Assembly (NCBI GenBank): GCA_036946625.1
Contig: JAQIIU010000003.1
Coordinates: forward strand, 197,961-261,960
DNA: 64,000 nt
From: Methylorubrum populi
Lineage (GTDB): Bacteria; Pseudomonadota; Alphaproteobacteria; Rhizobiales; Beijerinckiaceae
Direction: 5' to 3'
The notes below the pieces were generated by a model. That model did not search any database. It was not told the origin of the DNA and saw only the letters and a list, made by a program, of their open reading frames with translations. A program made the translations under genes and the position numbers. This document shows, piece after piece, positions 9,692-21,189 of the stretch; within the stretch, counting starts at the first letter, position 1, and each line of letters opens with the position of its first letter.

Positions 9692-9938
9692 ATGAAGGCG
9701 CTCGTGCTCATGCGCTACGGCGACCAAAGGTCATCGGTCAGGTTGCCAACGCCGTGGGCTTCAAACCCCTACCGCTGCGCTGGCGCATCGAGGCGACGTT
9801 CGGCACGCAGACCAATCGCTACCGCGCCTCACGCGAAACCTGGAACACAGCCCAGCGGCGGCAGAAGATGCCATCGACATCGCAAACTGCCACCGCCTCA
9901 TGAGAGACTATCAGCGCATCGCGTAGTCAAACAGGCCC
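9692..9938 (+). mobile_element. IS5/IS427-like transposase remnant with one terminal repeat
   Basis: From ~9733 the plus strand encodes 'VIGQVANAVGFKPLPLRWRI' and 'EATFGTQTNRY', then after a frameshift near 9823 'RLTRNLEHSPAAAEDAIDI' ending at TAG 9924. This is the C-terminal part of an IS5-group transposase. It is followed at once by GTCAAACAGGCCC (9926-9938), the same terminus as the MITE-like element C. At 9692, ATG with an AAGGA motif begins MKALVLMRYGD, which looks like the first codons of a medium-chain dehydrogenase cut by the insertion. Nothing else is seen at 9643-9987. Confidence 0.7.
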
Positions 9939-9987
9939 TGAGAACTCGACGACAAGCTATATGGTCCCTGTACAAAGCAGAGGCAAG

Positions 9988-11067
9988 CTAGAAAAGCTCG
10001 ATGCCGGCCTCTTCGGACGATGGGCCTGATTTGCCCAAAATGTCTTCTCCAATGATCCGGCCCGTGAGCCGAGCCCGGATCTCATGCAAGGTACAGCCGG
10101 CGATCATCTGTTCAACCCATGTTGTGTCCAAAGAGGTTTCGTCCGGCTCCCGGTCGGCCGTCCGCTCCTCCAGATCACCGAGCGCGGTCGCGAGTGCCCC
10201 AAGGGCGCGCCCGACGTTCTCCAGGCGCTGCTTGGCGAGATCCTGGAACTGCATGCCGACCACCGCAGCGGACACTTCCATCGCAATGGACTGGGTGGTG
10301 TGAGCCGTCTGCCGGAGCACGTCAGCGAAGCGCGCGTTCTGCTCGACCAGCGTTTGCATCACCACTCGAACGCGGGCGTCCGTCTCGCGGCTCTCGTCCG
10401 ACATATCGACGGCCGCGACCTCGCGCAGCACCGTGTGGCTGCTGCGCAGGCCGCCGGCGATGGACGCGATCTGCTCCTTGATCGTGGTCGAGAGGGCGTT
10501 GACGGACTTGGCGAGCTCGCGCACTTCGTCGGCGACCACCGCGAAGGCACGCCCCGCTTCGCCCGCCCGCGCGGCCTCGATCTTGGCGTTGAGCGCGAGC
10601 AGGTTCGTCTGCCGGTTGATCCGGTCGATCTGGATCACGCTCGCCTCGACGCCGGCGACGTCGGCCAGGACCGCGTCGAGGGATCCGAGCAGCATGCCTC
10701 CGCGCGCGGACAGCGCGGTGACCTTGCCGATGAGCTTGGCGAGGAGGTCGCCGAGACCCGCGGCGACGTCGGAGAGGCGCAGCTCCTCGCCATCGATCCG
10801 GACGGATTGAATGGCGCAGACGAGATCCTGGACGGTCTCACCCTGCGCGCGCGTCGTCGTCGCGATGGTCTGAAACCGCGTGGACAGGTCCTGGACGTTC
10901 GTCTCGGCGTCCCGCGAAGCGATCCCGATCTCGCCGATCAGAGCCTCCAGGGCACGCCTTTGCAGCGTCGACAGGCCGAGCCAGGCCTGCAGCGCCTCGA
11001 TCGGCGCCGCCACGTGCGGTGCCGGCCCCTCGGCCTCCTCGCGGACCGCCGCATGCATGCCCTTCAT
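9988..11067 (-). CDS. Cytoplasmic MCP-like chemotaxis signal transducer
   Basis: The 359-residue protein has no transmembrane segment. An N-terminal helical region is followed by an MCP signalling core with '[20 protein letters not shown]' and '[18 protein letters not shown]' (residues ~155-200). After it come '[17 protein letters not shown]', as in soluble transducers, and an acidic tail. HAMP and sensor domains are absent, so it may read a cytosolic cue or another protein. It is divergent from the STAS-CheY pair at 11259, and the 190-base intergenic region is probably shared for regulation. Confidence 0.88.
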   Translation of the reverse strand: MKGMHAAVREEAEGPAPHVAAPIEALQAWLGLSTLQRRALEALIGEIGIASRDAETNVQDLSTRFQTIATTTRAQGETVQDLVCAIQSVRIDGEELRLSDVAAGLGDLLAKLIGKVTALSARGGMLLGSLDAVLADVAGVEASVIQIDRINRQTNLLALNAKIEAARAGEAGRAFAVVADEVRELAKSVNALSTTIKEQIASIAGGLRSSHTVLREVAAVDMSDESRETDARVRVVMQTLVEQNARFADVLRQTAHTTQSIAMEVSAAVVGMQFQDLAKQRLENVGRALGALATALGDLEERTADREPDETSLDTTWVEQMIAGCTLHEIRARLTGRIIGEDILGKSGPSSEEAGIELF

Positions 11068-11258
11068 CGTGCCGTCCTCGTGACTGGTTCGGGCGCGGAC
11101 GTCTCTCGGCCGCGACGGTCACGGCCTTGCCGGGCGACGCGTGCCGCGCGATCGATGGCCTCTGCTAACGCCTGCGCCTTAAAGCCGAGTTTAACCCTTC
11201 ATCGTGTCTACTCCTTCCCGTCGCGTGGTCGGCTACCGATCGCGCCGGAGCCGCGAGC

Positions 11259-11546
11259 ATGCCCGATCCACACGTCTTCCGTCCGCCGGCCGATTGCAGT
11301 CTCCGGGAGATCCGGCGCCTCAAGGACGAGATCGAGGCGGCATTGAAGGCAGCCGAAGCGTTGACCATCGATTGCGGCACCGTCGAGCGAGCCGATCTCT
11401 CCTTCGTGCAACTGCTCCACGCGGCGCACCGCACCGCGCGGCGCGATGCCAAGGTCCTGCACGTGGCGAATCTCTCTCTCGCCGCTCGGTCGGCCTTCGC
11501 GCGGGCCGGCTTGCCGGACGCCGATCGCCTCTCCGCCACCGCCTGA
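11259..11546 (+). CDS. STAS-domain protein
   Basis: The 95-residue protein is a single STAS (anti-sigma-factor antagonist-like) domain: 'ALTIDCGTVERADLSFVQLL' is the strand-helix core with the serine position that is phosphorylated in SpoIIAA-like proteins. It is followed after 14 bases by a CheY gene, a pairing common in chemotaxis operons. It probably acts as a small protein-interaction module in the signalling complex; no partner kinase remains nearby. An AT-rich promoter region with TTAA motifs lies upstream (11170-11200). Confidence 0.8.
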   Translation: MPDPHVFRPPADCSLREIRRLKDEIEAALKAAEALTIDCGTVERADLSFVQLLHAAHRTARRDAKVLHVANLSLAARSAFARAGLPDADRLSATA

Positions 11547-11560
11547 CCCCGGAGCCGATC

Positions 11561-11926
11561 ATGGCCCTCGTCCTCACCGTCGACGATTCCCCCAGCATCC
11601 GGCAGATGATCAAGGTCACGCTCGCGCCGGCCGGCCACACCGTCGTCGAGGCGGCGGACGGTGCCGAGGGGCTCGCCCAGGCTGGCCGCCACAGGATCGA
11701 TCTCGTCATCACGGACCTCAACATGCCGGTGATGAACGGGCTCGAGATGATCGGGAGGCTGCGGGGAATGCCATCCCTGACAGGCGTGCCGATCATCTTC
11801 CTGAGCACGGAATCGGATGACGGCGTGAAGCAGAAGGCCAAGGCGGCCGGGGCGACCGGCTGGATCACCAAGCCCTTCAAACCGGAGCAGCTCCTGGCGG
11901 TCGTGACCAAGCTGGCGCGGACCTGA
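11561..11926 (+). CDS. CheY-like single-domain response regulator
   Basis: The 121 residues form one receiver domain. Visible are the acidic pair in 'TVDDSPSIRQ' (8-17), the phospho-acceptor Asp in 'LVITDLNMPVMNG' (~52), the Thr/Ser of 'IIFLSTES', and the Lys of 'WITKPFKPEQ' (~104). No output domain is present, so it should act by binding to the motor or to a kinase as CheY does. ATG 11561 has GGAG 7 bases upstream. It lies between the STAS gene and the RpfG remnant, all on the plus strand, and looks like the surviving front part of a chemotaxis operon. Confidence 0.93.
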   Translation: MALVLTVDDSPSIRQMIKVTLAPAGHTVVEAADGAEGLAQAGRHRIDLVITDLNMPVMNGLEMIGRLRGMPSLTGVPIIFLSTESDDGVKQKAKAAGATGWITKPFKPEQLLAVVTKLART

Positions 11927-11969
11927 GGGAGCGCTCCACGGCCGCCTTCGCACGACATGCAGGCTTCCG

Positions 11970-12254
11970 ATGAAGGCCCTCCTCGTCGACGACAGCCCGT
12001 CGAGCCTGCGCGACCTGCAACGGCTCGTCGCGTCCAGTGCGCTGGCATGTGCCTCCTACGGGGATCCCCGGGCCGCCCTCGAGGCCGCATGCCGGGACCG
12101 CTTCGACATCGTGCTCGTCGATTGCCTGATGCCGGGCCTCGACAGCATCGCCCTGACGCGTGGGCTGCGGGCGCTTCCCGGCTACGGCCAGACGCCGATC
12201 GTGATGATCACGTCGAGTACCGGGACAACGACACCGGCGGCCACACGATCAGGG
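11970..12254 (+). pseudogene. RpfG-type response regulator (receiver plus start of HD-GYP), deleted and truncated
   Basis: An ATG at 11970 starts a receiver domain: 'LLVDDSPSSLRDLQRLV', then 'DIVLVDCLMPGLDSIALTR' with the phospho-acceptor Asp, ending 'QTPIVMITSST'. In another frame the next bases encode 'HVEYRDNDTGGHTIR', the opening of an HD-GYP cyclic-di-GMP phosphodiesterase domain. The linker is therefore deleted, the frame is shifted, and the gene is cut at ~12254 where an antisense nucleotidase fragment begins. It would have followed cheY in the same operon. Confidence 0.75.
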
Positions 12255-12600
12255 GGGCCTCGCGCCGACGCTCGGCGAAGACGGCCGGGCCGAAATCGAA
12301 CTCGTGATTGCCCGGCCCGAACACGTCGGGGGGCGCCAGGTTCAGGAGTTCGACGATGTGCGCGCCTTTTCGAAGCCCGACATCAGCGAGGGCGAGAAGC
12401 AGTCGCCGGCATGGGCGTAGAGCAGCGGCACGCCGCGGGCGCGCTCGGCCTTCACCACCGCGTTGAGCCGGGGAAAGCCCCCGCGCCCCTCCGCCTCGTC
12501 CATCGCGTCGATGTCGTTGACGAGCAGCAGGGTGAAGCTCGGCGCGCCGGCCAGAGCCGCGCCGCTGCCGAAAAGGCCCGCGCCGAATCCTGCGACGGTT
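12255..12600 (-). pseudogene. 5'-nucleotidase/metallophosphatase N-terminal fragment, frameshifted
   Basis: The minus strand encodes 'SFTLLLVNDIDAMDEAEGRG' and 'VPLLYAHAGDCFSPSLMSGF', then after a single-base shift near 12370 'GAHIVELLNLAPPDVFGPG' plus NHEFDFG. This is the N-terminal metal-binding half of UshA/SoxB-type periplasmic nucleotidases; the GNHEFD metal motif is present. A hydrophobic 'TVAGFGAGLFGSGAALAGA' resembles a signal sequence, but no start codon is in frame. The gene ends abruptly against the RpfG remnant. It sits 17 bases downstream of the methyltransferase stop and may once have been its operon partner. Confidence 0.8.
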
Positions 12601-12616
12601 CGGGCACATCCGCGGC

Positions 12617-13573
12617 TCAGCGCTTGGCGAGCCCGTCCCGCACCGCCTTGGCGTTGCGCCGCAGGGCCGGCCAGATCCAGGCGCCCGAGGCGAGATAGAG
12701 CCCCGCCGGCATCGGCTTCAGATCGACCGCGAGCCGGTCGGCGAGTCCGGGATTCGCGAGCGGCACCGCCGGGGCGTCGGTCTTGCGGTAGACCACCGTG
12801 GTGTCCTCGCGCCAGTACTCGGTATGCGGCACGAGCCCGGCGCGGCGGGCGAGCAGATCGAAGGTCTCGCGCACGTAGCCGTGGACATGGGCGAAGTGGA
12901 AGCGCTCGTGCGGCGGCTTGGCCGTCGCGGCCATGTTCGGCACCGCGGCGTAGAGGATGCCGTCGGGCTCGAGCCAGCCGGCCAGCCGCTCCATCGTCTC
13001 GGCCGGGTTGCGCAGGTGCTCCAGCACGTGGTGCGTCGAGATCACGTCGAAATGCCCGGCGGGGAAGCGGTTCGGGTCCTCGGCCTCGTCGAGCACCTCG
13101 ACGCCGTGACGGGTGCGGGCGTAGGCCGCGTAGTCCCGGCCCGGCTCGACGCCAATCACCGCGCAGCCGCGCCTTTCGGCTTCGGCCAGGAACTCGCCCG
13201 AGCCGGAGCCGAAATCGAGCAGCCGCGCGCCCGCCTTCAGCTTCGGCGCCAGCAGGTCGGCGCGGAACGTCGCCTCGCGGGCCGAGCGGTTGCGATGGTG
13301 GCGCGGCGGGCCGCCGGCGAAGGCGAGCTGGTAGTCGGCCCGGTAGGCGGTCGAGTAGTATTCGGCCAGCTCGTCCGGCGTCGGCATCGGATCGGTGCGG
13401 ATCAGGCCGCACTGCGTGCAGGCGATCGAACGCAGGACCTTCAGCCGACGGTCGGTCTCGGCCACGGTGACGGCGTCGCGGCAGCCGCACAGGTTGCACG
13501 CGGCCGGCGCCCCCTCGTACGGGTAGCCGGTGAACGGCACGAAGTGCTTCAGGAAGTAGCGGGGGGACGGCAT
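12617..13573 (-). CDS. Class I SAM-dependent methyltransferase with N-terminal zinc ribbon
   Basis: The 318-residue protein begins with paired cysteines 'CNLCGC' (~26-31) and 'CTQCG' (~51-55), a zinc-ribbon-like module. It continues with a Rossmann methyltransferase core: motif I 'LLDFGSGSGEFLAEA' (~116-130), 'DVISTHHVLEHLRNP' (~175-189) and 'GILYAAVPN' (~205-213). This architecture is seen in sugar or metabolite C/O-methyltransferases; the substrate cannot be told. It is divergent from hemH, with a 206-base spacer that contains a short lysine/alanine-coding repeat. It is the first intact gene right of the IS zone. Confidence 0.85.
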   Translation of the reverse strand: MPSPRYFLKHFVPFTGYPYEGAPAACNLCGCRDAVTVAETDRRLKVLRSIACTQCGLIRTDPMPTPDELAEYYSTAYRADYQLAFAGGPPRHHRNRSAREATFRADLLAPKLKAGARLLDFGSGSGEFLAEAERRGCAVIGVEPGRDYAAYARTRHGVEVLDEAEDPNRFPAGHFDVISTHHVLEHLRNPAETMERLAGWLEPDGILYAAVPNMAATAKPPHERFHFAHVHGYVRETFDLLARRAGLVPHTEYWREDTTVVYRKTDAPAVPLANPGLADRLAVDLKPMPAGLYLASGAWIWPALRRNAKAVRDGLAKR

Positions 13574-13619
13574 GTCGCGCTGGCCTCCGGAGCGATTTCA
13601 GGCGATGGGTTCGGCGACC

Positions 13620-13682
13620 TCGGGCGGCTCTTCGGCAAGAGCCTTGGCCTTAGCCTTGGCCAGAGCCTTGGCCTTGGAAAGC
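13620..13682 (-). repeat. Short AAGGCC/AAGGCT low-complexity repeat
   Basis: Read on the minus strand, the segment is a near-tandem array of AAGGCC, AAGGCT and CTGGCC hexamers. It encodes 'SKAKALAKAKAKALAEEPPE' in one frame before a TGA at ~13600, 27 bases before the methyltransferase start. A TAG lies just upstream in that frame and no start codon is present. I therefore read it as the leftover of an Ala/Lys-rich tail, or as simple sequence, rather than a gene. Confidence 0.5.
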
Positions 13683-13779
13683 CGCCTGCTCTAGATCGAA
13701 CGGCCGGCCCGCACAACCGGATCGCTTGCCGCCTTGAGGCCGCGTTGAGGAAGGCGGGACGCCCGTGACCGGAAACCCG

Positions 13780-14862
13780 ATGAACGAACGCGTCGAACCC
13801 GAGACACTTTTGCCCGAGACCTTTTTGCGCGAGCCGGTGCGCGTGGCCCCGACCCTGCCGCCCGACCATCCGGCCGTGAGGACGGGCCGCGTCGGCGTGC
13901 TCCTGATGAATCTCGGTACGCCCGAGGGCACCGGCTACTGGCCGATGCGCCGCTACCTCAAGGAGTTCCTCTCCGACCGCCGGGTGATCGAGGTGCCGCG
14001 CCTGATCTGGTGGCCGCTCCTGAACCTGATCATCCTGACCAAGCGGCCGGGCCCGAAGGGCCGCGACTACGCCGGCATCTGGAACAACGAGCGGGATGAA
14101 GGCCCGCTCAAGACCATCACCCGCGGCCAGTGCGAGAAGCTGCAGGCGGCGATGGGCGATTCCGTCGCGGTCGACTGGGCGATGCGCTACGGCAAGCCGG
14201 AAGTGTCCTTGCGCATCCAGGCCCTGCTCGATCAGGGCTGCGACCGCATCCTGCTGGTGCCGCTCTATCCGCAATACGCGGCGGCGACCTCGGCCACCGC
14301 CTGCGACCAGGCCTTCAAGGCGCTGATGCAGATGCGCTGGCAGCCGACCGTGCGGGTCTCCCCGCCCTATCACGACGATCCGGTCTATATCGAGGCCATG
14401 GCGGATTCGATCCGCGAGGGGCTGGCCAGGCTGGACTTCGAGCCGGAGGTGATCCTGACCTCCTTCCACGGCGTGCCCAAGAGCTACCTGCTCAAGGGCG
14501 ATCCCTACCACTGCCAATGCCTCAAGACCGGCCGGCTGATCCGCGAGGCGATGGGCTATTCGCCCGAGCGGATGCGGGTGACCTTCCAGTCGCGCTTCGG
14601 CACCGAGGAATGGCTCAAGCCCTACACCGACGAGACCGTGCAGGCGCTGGCCAAGTCCGGCGTCAGGCGCATGGCGATCGTGGCGCCGGGCTTCACCGCC
14701 GACTGCCTGGAGACGCTGGAGGAACTCGACGGCGAGAACCGCCACTATTTCGAGGAGAACGGCGGCGAGCACTACGCCTTCATCCCCTGCCTCAACGATT
14801 CCGACCTCGGGATGCGGGTGATCGAGAACGTGGTGCGGCGGGAGTTGCAGGGCTGGATCTGA
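13780..14862 (+). CDS. hemH: Ferrochelatase
   Basis: Ferrochelatase inserts Fe2+ into protoporphyrin IX, the last step of heme synthesis. The family signatures are 'GVLLMNLGTPEG' (~45-56), 'VPLYPQYAAATSATA' (~160-175) and the active-site His in 'LTSFHGVPKSYL' (~230), then 'FQSRFG' and 'APGFTADCLETLEEL' with the conserved Glu. I chose ATG 13780 over the upstream GTG 13765. The product is 360 residues, within the normal range, with an N-terminal extension of ~30 residues before the core. It is a single gene, followed by a terminator-like hairpin at 15040. Confidence 0.96.
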   Translation: MNERVEPETLLPETFLREPVRVAPTLPPDHPAVRTGRVGVLLMNLGTPEGTGYWPMRRYLKEFLSDRRVIEVPRLIWWPLLNLIILTKRPGPKGRDYAGIWNNERDEGPLKTITRGQCEKLQAAMGDSVAVDWAMRYGKPEVSLRIQALLDQGCDRILLVPLYPQYAAATSATACDQAFKALMQMRWQPTVRVSPPYHDDPVYIEAMADSIREGLARLDFEPEVILTSFHGVPKSYLLKGDPYHCQCLKTGRLIREAMGYSPERMRVTFQSRFGTEEWLKPYTDETVQALAKSGVRRMAIVAPGFTADCLETLEELDGENRHYFEENGGEHYAFIPCLNDSDLGMRVIENVVRRELQGWI

Positions 14863-15039
14863 GAGGGCCACTTCAACGCGCGCAGAGCATGAGATTTGAG
14901 GTGAGAACGGCCTCCTCACGCGCCCACGCTCAGGCGGGGGCAAAGTAGCATCGGCTGTACGGCATGCCACGCAGGCGGTGTGAAGAGATCCGGAGTTGGG
15001 CAACCCGGCAATGTTTCATGATCTGCACGATTTCGCAGA

Positions 15040-15070
15040 GGCTCCGGGAAACCGGGGCCTTTGTCGTTTT
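15040..15070 (+). terminator. Intrinsic terminator hairpin
   Basis: The stem GGCTCCGG/CCGGGGCC with a four-base loop is followed by TTTGTCGTTTT. It lies 178 bases after hemH and immediately after the convergent small gene at 15070, so it can serve either transcript. Nothing else is visible at 14863-15039. Confidence 0.65.
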
Positions 15071-15372
15071 CAGCGCTTCGAGATCGCGACGCGCAGGAAG
15101 CCGCGTTCCCGCCGCGGCTGAATCTTCTTCTCGCTGATCGGATAGAAGCTGCACACGTTGTAGCGGCCCGCGGGGTCCCGCTCCATCGTGACGGCAACGA
15201 GCAGGAACGAGCCAAGCGCCGGGACACGGCCGATCATCTCGATCTTCCCGCCGTTCCTGAAATCGTCGCCCGGATAGAGTGGGGTCGCGATGACGGCCGC
15301 GACATGAGGCAGGCAGAGCGGATATTCGGTCGGATGATACCGTTTCCGATTGATCACTTCGGGTTTGGCCAT
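15070..15372 (-). CDS. Uncharacterised protein with a repeat-derived N-terminus
   Basis: The 100-residue frame has a believable core: 'HVAAVIATPLYPGDDFRNGG', 'KIEMIGRVP', 'FLLVAVTMERDPAGRYNVCS' and 'FYPISEKKIQPRRERG'. The last part resembles the end of phage-associated PBECR/Barnase-EndoU-like nuclease domains, but only loosely. The annotated ATG and about 15 codons lie inside the dispersed palindromic repeat at 15336-15495. The original N-terminus has therefore probably been replaced, and the gene may be a truncated fragment. Function is not assigned. Confidence 0.4.
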   Translation of the reverse strand: MAKPEVINRKRYHPTEYPLCLPHVAAVIATPLYPGDDFRNGGKIEMIGRVPALGSFLLVAVTMERDPAGRYNVCSFYPISEKKIQPRRERGFLRVAISKR

Positions 15373-15495
15373 CCTCCGTCATCGCGAGCGGCAGCGAAGC
15401 GATCCAGGGCGCGACATCTCCGGAAAGGTTGCGCCCTGGATTGCCACGGCTTCGCCTCGCAATGACGCAGAACAGGCCGAAGTCATCAACCGGAT
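15336..15495. repeat. Dispersed palindromic repeat, family A, copy 1
   Basis: The left boundary is GATACCGTTTCCGATTGAT, followed by two inverted halves built around GTCATCGCGAGCG...GCGATCCAGGGCGCG and its complement, and a right boundary GAAGTCATCAACCGGAT. Other copies in this window lie at 21664, 31766, 36660, 46375, 51391, 59786 and 63027. All copies are intergenic or touch gene ends. It looks like a REP/BIME-type element. Confidence 0.85.
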
Positions 15496-15666
15496 GTCGG
15501 ATGAGACGAGAGGGCGTGCTTCTGTGCGCTTCGGCTCAGGATCACCGGTCCCGGATCAAGTTCGAGACCGAGCGTTAAGGTTGATCACCTCGACCGGGAT
15601 CGGGCCGAGCGAAAGATCGACGAGGCGGGTCCCGCGGCGTTTGCTCATTCGGGCGCGAATCGTCTC

Positions 15667-15746
15667 CAGCCAGCCCAGCCAGCCCAGCCAGCCCAGCCAG
15701 CCCAGCCAGCCCAGCCAGCCCAGCCAGCCCAGCCAGCCCAGCCAGC
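15667..15746. repeat. Nine-fold tandem repeat of the 9-mer CAGCCAGCC
   Basis: About 80 bases consist of nearly perfect copies of CAGCCAGCC. On the minus strand it is open in all three frames (LAG, GWA or WLG repeats). A minus-strand frame from ~15901 reads 'CAPLTFPQELIFDVVGCSDT' into the repeat, and a different frame leaves it as 'SKRRGTRLVDLSLGPIPVEV'. A coding sequence may thus have been disturbed. Apart from this and repeat A copy 1, nothing clear is seen between 15373 and atpH. Confidence 0.9.
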
Positions 15747-16042
15747 GAAGTATCGCTGCACCCGACGACGTCGAAGATCAACTCTTGCGGGAAGGTGAGG
15801 GGTGCACACGCGTCGATGCGGTCTTTCCATGCGGTCCGCGCCCCGCCCTCGGAGCGCCCAACCATCGCCCTAACGTTGCCTTGCGCCCCCTCGGAACGCA
15901 TGCTAGGCGACAGCCGCGCCGCGGGGAGACCGTTCAAGGCCTTCCGTGCCCGGCGCAATTCCAATCCCCACGGACTTCGAGTCGCCGCCGTCACGAGGCG
16001 GGCGCGAAGGCCCGGCGGGCAAGGATCAAGAGAGAGCGACGG

Positions 16043-16612
16043 GTGGCGCAGAACGGTTCCGAGGGTCCTCTGTTGGCCGGTGTGGCGGGCCGCTACGCGT
16101 CGGCCCTGTACGAGCTGGCCCGCGACGAGCGCCAGGTCGACGACGTCGCGAAGAACCTCGATACGTTCGACGCGCTCTGCCGCGAGAGCGCCGACCTGCG
16201 CCGGCTCGTGAAGAGCCCGGCCTTCTCGGCCGGGGAGCAGACGGCCGCCGTGGGCGCCCTGCTCGACCGCGCCGGAATCTCGGGGCTCGCCGCCAACTTC
16301 ATCAAGCTCTCGGCCGCCAACCGCCGCCTGTTCGCCCTGCCGGACATGATCCGTGCCTATCGCGAGAAGGTGCGCGAGGCCAAGGGCATCGTCCGCGCCG
16401 AGGTCCGCGTCGCGGAAAAGCCCTCCGACGCGGTGATCGAGGACATCAAGGCCTCGCTGCGCGAGGTCGCCAGGAGCGAGGTCGACATCGACCTCCACGT
16501 CGATCCGGGCCTGATCGGCGGCATCGTCGTCAAGATGGGCTCGCGCATGGTCGACGCCTCGCTCCGGACCAAGCTCAACAGCATCCGCCTGGCCATGCGG
16601 GAAGCGCGCTGA
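16043..16612 (+). CDS. atpH: ATP synthase F1 delta subunit
   Basis: The delta subunit links F1 to the stator b-subunits on the cytoplasmic face of the membrane. I start it at GTG 16043 ('MAQNGSEGPLLAGVAGRYAS'), the only start that gives a family-length product (189 residues). The longer upstream frame is noise. Domains: N-terminal helical bundle (~10-115) with 'GRYASALYELARDERQVD'; C-terminal part with 'IGGIVVKMGSRMVDASLRTK' (~160-180), the conserved signature. The sequence is close to the M. extorquens AtpH as remembered. It is first in atpH-atpA-atpG-atpD-orf-atpC, 76 bases before atpA. Confidence 0.96.
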   Translation: MAQNGSEGPLLAGVAGRYASALYELARDERQVDDVAKNLDTFDALCRESADLRRLVKSPAFSAGEQTAAVGALLDRAGISGLAANFIKLSAANRRLFALPDMIRAYREKVREAKGIVRAEVRVAEKPSDAVIEDIKASLREVARSEVDIDLHVDPGLIGGIVVKMGSRMVDASLRTKLNSIRLAMREAR

Positions 16613-16688
16613 GCGGTCTCGTAAAGACCCTCGCGAACCGCCCGACAGCCGAACAGACACGCACCCGACCCTTTGAAGAGGCCCGACG

Positions 16689-18218
<1,530 letters not shown>

Positions 18219-18429
18219 CGACGGTTCCCCCTCCCCCCTCGATCTCGGGCTTGCCCGAGATCGGATCAGGACTTGCCCAGATCAGGCAGGCCTGATCTGG
18301 GTGGGGAGGGATTAGGGGTGGGGGTCTGGCAGAAGGCACCGCAGCGCCCCATCCTGCACCATCCCCACCTCCGGCTCCTCCCCGCAAGGGGAAGGAGAGG
18401 CTTCTCGGAACGGACCCGGACGCACCTCG
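18219..18429. repeat. Hairpin-rich atpA-atpG spacer
   Basis: The spacer contains GATCTCGGGCTTGCCCGAGATC and CCAGATCAGGC/GCCTGATCTGG palindromes, then a CTCCTCCCC/GGGGAAGGAG stem, separated by purine/pyrimidine runs. It contains no ORF. Because the operon continues, these hairpins more likely affect mRNA processing or differential expression than full termination, although nothing here proves that. Confidence 0.6.
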
Positions 18430-20902
<2,473 letters not shown>

Positions 20903-20911
20903 GGGACGGGC

Positions 20912-21163
20912 ATGAACGCCAAGATCGCTCTCCTTCTCGTCGGCCTCGTGGTCGGGGGCCTCGTCGGCTACCTGACCCGGCCGCAGGCCGCGGAGATCAG
21001 GCTCGGTCCGCTCAGCGTCGAGGTCCAGGACAAGGACGCGACGGCGGGCGCGCGGGGCGGCGAGCTGACCACCGGCCAGCTCCGGCATGTCGGGCTGTTC
21101 GCCCTGATCGGCGCCGTCGTCGGCTTCGGCGCGGGTTTCGTCGCCGACCGCGGCCGGCGCTGA
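20912..21163 (+). CDS. Small two-helix membrane protein embedded in the atp operon
   Basis: The 83-residue protein lies 9 bases after atpD and 26 bases before atpC, in the same direction, with AAGGGA upstream of ATG 20912. It has two hydrophobic helices (residues ~5-22 'IALLLVGLVVGGLVGYL' and ~60-78 'VGLFALIGAVVGFGAGFVA') flanking a polar loop of ~35 residues with a charged RGGELTTGQLRH segment, and an Arg-rich tail. I do not recognise a family. It is not the alphaproteobacterial zeta inhibitor. Position argues for co-expression with F1; a role in assembly or regulation would be inference. Confidence 0.8.
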   Translation: MNAKIALLLVGLVVGGLVGYLTRPQAAEIRLGPLSVEVQDKDATAGARGGELTTGQLRHVGLFALIGAVVGFGAGFVADRGRR

Positions 21164-21189
21164 CATCAAACTTCGGGACCTGATTGACG

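Noticed and set aside
11179..11194. TTAA-N8-TTAA motif upstream of the STAS-cheY genes as a CtrA site
   Set aside because: The spacer is eight bases instead of seven, so it does not match the consensus. Kept only as a weak possibility.
12463..13470. Plus-strand open frame opposite the methyltransferase
   Set aside because: Arg/Pro/Ala-rich shadow translation without motifs; the minus strand carries the methyltransferase signatures.
15667..15746. Tandem repeat considered as a CRISPR-like array
   Set aside because: Units are contiguous 9-mers without spacers and no cas gene is present.
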